Below, one piece after another: positions 60,907 through 64,000 of a stretch of 64,000 bases of DNA. Below the pieces are notes generated by a model, which worked only from the letters and a program-made list of their open reading frames with translations, was not told where the DNA came from and searched no databases. Source of the DNA: CBDAPE01 sp965198325 (lineage in GTDB: Bacteria > Pseudomonadota > Alphaproteobacteria > UBA828 > JAPUJA01); assembly GCA_965198325.1 (NCBI GenBank), contig CBDAPE010000012.1, positions 1-64,000 on the forward strand, given 5' to 3'. How positions within the stretch are numbered: the stretch's first letter is position 1; the number at the start of each line of letters is the position of its first letter. Made by a program: the position numbers and the translations under genes.

Positions 60907-62844
60907 GTGGACGTCCTCTACGTCGCGCCCGTCTTCCTGCCGCTGATCGGCGCGTTCATCGTCGGTCTGTTCGGCCGCGCCGTGCTCGGCGATCGGGGTT
61001 CGCAGATCGTCTCCTGCACGTTCATGGGTGCGTCAGCGGTTACCGGGGCGATCGTTTTCGTGAAAATCGCACTGGGCGAGCATACCGATTCGATCCGGCT
61101 GTTCACCTGGTTCGCCTCGGACTCGTTCCATATCGACTGGGGTGTGCGGCTCGATGCGCTTTCGGGCGTCATGGTCGGGATGGTCAGTGTCGTATCGTTC
61201 CTGATCCACGTCTATTCGGTTGGCTATATGTCGCGCGATACCTCGATTCCGCGCTTCATGGCCTACCTGTCGCTGTTCACCTTCTTCATGCTGGCGCTGG
61301 TCACCTCGAACAATTTCGTGCAGCTCTATTTTGGGTGGGAGGGTGTCGGCCTCGTCTCCTACCTGCTGATCGGCTTCTGGTATCACAAGCCCTCGGCCAA
61401 CGCCGCGGCGATCAAGGCCTTCCTGGTCAACCGGGTGGGCGACTTCGGGTTCGGCCTGGGCATCCTGGCGATCTTCCTGATCTTCGATTCCGTCGCCTTC
61501 GACGTGGTCTTTGCCAATGCCCCGGCCATGGTCGACACGTCGATCAACTTCCTGAGCATGCAACTCGATACCATTACGGTGATCTGCATCCTGCTGTTCA
61601 TCGGCGCGATGGGAAAATCGGCCCAGATCGGGTTGCATACCTGGCTACCCGACGCGATGGAGGGCCCGACGCCCGTCTCGGCCCTGATCCACGCCGCGAC
61701 CATGGTCACCGCCGGCGTCTTCATGGTTGCACGGTGCTCGCCGCTTTTCGAATATTCCGATACCGCACTGGCCGTGGTGACCGTCGTGGGCGCGACCACC
61801 TGCATCTTCGCGGCAACTATTGCGATCACCCAGAACGACATCAAACGGGTGATCGCCTATTCGACCTGCAGCCAGCTCGGTTACATGTTTTTCGCCTGCG
61901 GCGTCTCGGCTTATCAAGCAGGGATTTTTCACCTCACCACCCACGCCTTCTTCAAGGCGCTCCTGTTCCTGGGCGCGGGCTCGGTGATTCACGCCATGTC
62001 CGACGAGCAGGACATGCGCAAGATGGGTGGAATCTGGCGGGCGATTCCCCTGACCTACGCGCTCATGTGGGTGGGTTCGCTGGCACTGGGCGGCATCCCG
62101 TTCTTTTCAGGATTCTTCTCGAAAGACATCATTCTCGAGAGCGCGTTCGCCGATCACTCGGCCATCGGCACCTTCGCCTTCGTCATGGGCATTGCAGCGG
62201 CTTTCCTCACCGCATTCTATTCCTGGCGGCTCCTTGTCATGACCTTCCACGGCCCACCGCACGCTGACGAGAGGGTCATGGCCCATGTTCATGAGTCGCC
62301 ACCCGTGATGACGATTCCGCTCATTTTCCTTGCGATCGGCGCAATCTTCTCGGGTTACCTGCTGCTCGTCATGGTCGATAGCCACGCGACCTTCTGGGGT
62401 GACTCGATCGTCGTGCTCCACGCGCACGACGTTCTGGAAGCGGCCCATCACGTGCCCTTCTGGGTCAAGGCGCTGCCTACCATCGTCGCGGTGATCGGCA
62501 TCATACTGGCCTATCTGCTCTATATGGGCGCACCCGAACTGCCGGGACGGATCGCCGATCGGGCGCGGCCGGCCTATCTCTTCCTGCTCAACAAGTGGTA
62601 TTTCGACGAGCTTTACGACCTCGCCTTCGTCCGTCTGGCCAAATTCATCGGGCGCGGCCTGTGGAAGAGCGGTGACGGGGCGCTCATCGACGGCATCGGG
62701 CCGGACGGCATCGCGAGCGCGGTGCTCGCGCTCGCACGGCGCGCCACCCGAATTCAATCGGGCTACCTCTACCATTACGCCTTCGCGATGCTGGTCGGCG
62801 TCGCGGCGTTCGTGACCTGGTATCTCGTGGCGGGGATGAGGTGA
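60907..62844 (+). CDS. nuoL: NADH-quinone oxidoreductase subunit L
   Basis: Largest proton-pumping membrane subunit, 645 residues, about 16 helices. The antiporter-like core is seen in LYFGWEGVGLVSYLLIGFW, LPDAMEGPTPVSALIHAATM (with the key Lys nearby) and STCSQLGYM, with the lateral helix in the C-terminal part. Start is GTG 60907, 6 bases after nuoK. Confidence 0.96.
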   Translation: MDVLYVAPVFLPLIGAFIVGLFGRAVLGDRGSQIVSCTFMGASAVTGAIVFVKIALGEHTDSIRLFTWFASDSFHIDWGVRLDALSGVMVGMVSVVSFLIHVYSVGYMSRDTSIPRFMAYLSLFTFFMLALVTSNNFVQLYFGWEGVGLVSYLLIGFWYHKPSANAAAIKAFLVNRVGDFGFGLGILAIFLIFDSVAFDVVFANAPAMVDTSINFLSMQLDTITVICILLFIGAMGKSAQIGLHTWLPDAMEGPTPVSALIHAATMVTAGVFMVARCSPLFEYSDTALAVVTVVGATTCIFAATIAITQNDIKRVIAYSTCSQLGYMFFACGVSAYQAGIFHLTTHAFFKALLFLGAGSVIHAMSDEQDMRKMGGIWRAIPLTYALMWVGSLALGGIPFFSGFFSKDIILESAFADHSAIGTFAFVMGIAAAFLTAFYSWRLLVMTFHGPPHADERVMAHVHESPPVMTIPLIFLAIGAIFSGYLLLVMVDSHATFWGDSIVVLHAHDVLEAAHHVPFWVKALPTIVAVIGIILAYLLYMGAPELPGRIADRARPAYLFLLNKWYFDELYDLAFVRLAKFIGRGLWKSGDGALIDGIGPDGIASAVLALARRATRIQSGYLYHYAFAMLVGVAAFVTWYLVAGMR

Positions 62845-62851
62845 ATCGGGG

Positions 62852-64000
62852 ATGAGCTGGCCGATCCTCTCCACCGTCATCTTCCTGCCGCTGCTTGGCG
62901 CGGCCTTCCTGTTCCTCATCCGGGGGGAGGCGGAAGTGGTCGCGCGCAATGCGCGCTACGTGGCGCTGTGGTCCTCGCTGGTCACCTTTGGCCTGTCGCT
63001 CCTGCTTTGGGTGTATTTCGACACCACCACCTGGGAGTTCCAGTTCGTCGAGAAGCTCGCCTGGGTGCCCGAGCACGATATCGGCTACCACCTGGGTATC
63101 GACGGCATCTCGATCTTCTTCGTGATTCTGACGACGTTCCTCACGCCGATCTGCGTGCTCTCGAGCTGGGACGCGATCAAGACCCGGGTGCGCGAATACA
63201 TGATCGCCTTCCTGGTACTCGAAACCCTCGTTGTCGGGGCGTTTTGCGCCCTCGACTTTGTCATGTTCTATATCTTCTTCGAGGGCATGTTGATCCCGAT
63301 GTTCCTCATAATCGGGGTCTGGGGCGGACCGCGCCGGGTCTATGCGGCTTTCAAGTTCTTCCTCTACACCATGCTCGGCGCGGTGCTATTCCTGCTTGCG
63401 ATTCTAACCATCTATTTCGTGACCGGCACGACCGATATTCCAACGGCGATTGCCCACGAGTTTACCCGGGGCATGCAGATATGGTTGTGGCTCGCCCTGT
63501 TCGCATCCTTCGCGGTCAAGGTCCCGATGTGGCCGTTTCACACCTGGCTGCCCGATGCCCATGTGGAGGCACCAACCGCGGGATCGGTCATTCTGGCCGG
63601 TATCCTGCTAAAGCTGGGCGGCTACGGTTTCCTGCGCTTCTCATTGCCGATGCTGCCCGACGCAACCGCGTTTTTCACGCCGTTCATCTTCTCTTTGAGC
63701 GTTGTCGCGGTGATCTACACCTCGTTTGTCGCCCTCATGCAGGACGATATGAAAAAGCTGATCGCTTATTCGTCGGTCGCCCATATGGGGTTCGTGACGA
63801 TCGGTATCTTCACGCTGACGCGCCAAGGCATCGAAGGCGGCGTCATCCAGATGATCAGCCACGGCATCATCTCGGCGGCGCTCTTCCTCTGCGTCGGGGT
63901 GGTCTACGACCGGATGCACAGCCGTCTGATTGCGAGTTACGGCGGTCTGGTCCACCGCATGCCGATCTATGCCGTCGTCTTCATGGTGTTTACACTCGCC
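62852..64000 (+). CDS. nuoM: NADH-quinone oxidoreductase subunit M, 3' end outside window
   Basis: ATG 62852 opens a frame still open at 64000 (383 codons visible of roughly 500). It encodes an antiporter-like subunit: HLGIDGISIFFVILTTF early, then FEGMLIPMFLIIGVWGG, and a VKVPMWPFHTWLPDAHVEAP segment with the conserved Lys/His residues, followed by GYGFLRFSLP. It follows nuoL by 7 bases, preceded by GGGG/GAGG-like sequence. nuoN presumably follows outside. Confidence 0.95.
   Translation, partial: MSWPILSTVIFLPLLGAAFLFLIRGEAEVVARNARYVALWSSLVTFGLSLLLWVYFDTTTWEFQFVEKLAWVPEHDIGYHLGIDGISIFFVILTTFLTPICVLSSWDAIKTRVREYMIAFLVLETLVVGAFCALDFVMFYIFFEGMLIPMFLIIGVWGGPRRVYAAFKFFLYTMLGAVLFLLAILTIYFVTGTTDIPTAIAHEFTRGMQIWLWLALFASFAVKVPMWPFHTWLPDAHVEAPTAGSVILAGILLKLGGYGFLRFSLPMLPDATAFFTPFIFSLSVVAVIYTSFVALMQDDMKKLIAYSSVAHMGFVTIGIFTLTRQGIEGGVIQMISHGIISAALFLCVGVVYDRMHSRLIASYGGLVHRMPIYAVVFMVFTLA

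Overview
The window comes from a GC-rich alphaproteobacterium, most likely of a Rhodospirillales-like lineage. The evidence is the right-hand third: the conserved series tig-clpP-clpX-lon-hup, two tRNA genes, then an uninterrupted nuoABCDEFGHIJKLM operon that runs off the right edge. GTG and TTG starts, short stop/start overlaps and strong G/C third positions fit the same assignment. No rRNA, CRISPR, phage, transposase or integrase gene was seen.

Layout. 1-3.6 kb: 3' end of a polyamine-type ABC importer operon (binding protein, two permeases, ATPase), meeting a DinB-like gene tail to tail. 4.2-6.9 kb: a broken homocysteine S-methyltransferase and two tandem DUF2927 membrane-anchored proteins. 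7.1-10.4 kb: queC-queE (7-deazaguanine synthesis) with a TIM-barrel protein of unknown function, then a convergent class V aminotransferase. 10.6-18.7 kb: an SRPBCC protein and an unusual array of EamA/DMT transporters, six intact and two damaged, with an MBL-fold hydrolase among them. 18.8-22.5 kb: parE and a DEAD-box RNA helicase. 22.6-27 kb: a leftward run amidase-FIST-YjbQ-class III aminotransferase. 27.1-32.7 kb: Nnr metabolite repair enzyme, FAD oxidoreductase, small YkvA/NTF2-like proteins and an SDR. 32.9-37.7 kb: malonyl-CoA decarboxylase, two tandem flavodoxin-fold proteins and a Rieske oxygenase. 37.7-39.8 kb: an enoyl-CoA hydratase and an MFS transporter, both interrupted. 40.1-44.3 kb: a D-2-hydroxyacid dehydrogenase, an Lrp/AsnC regulator and a divergent homodimeric 2-oxoacid dehydrogenase E1. 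44.4-64 kb: tRNA-Leu, the protein quality-control cluster, hup, tRNA-Val, tRNA-Asp and complex I.

Two themes stand out. First, the left 40 kb is rich in tandem paralogues: two DUF2927, two lumazine-binding/NTF2-like, two flavodoxin-fold, and the EamA array, where a two-gene unit has visibly duplicated and then partly decayed. Second, four metabolic or transport genes in that part are interrupted (deletion plus frameshift, TGA, TAG, 1-nt frameshift), and a fifth is a deletion remnant. The housekeeping third shows no damage. Real decay and assembly error cannot be separated from this sequence alone. I found no clear undescribed defence or mobile system. The best leads are the EamA array, the amidase-FIST pair, the queE-linked TIM-barrel protein and the E1/Lrp locus.
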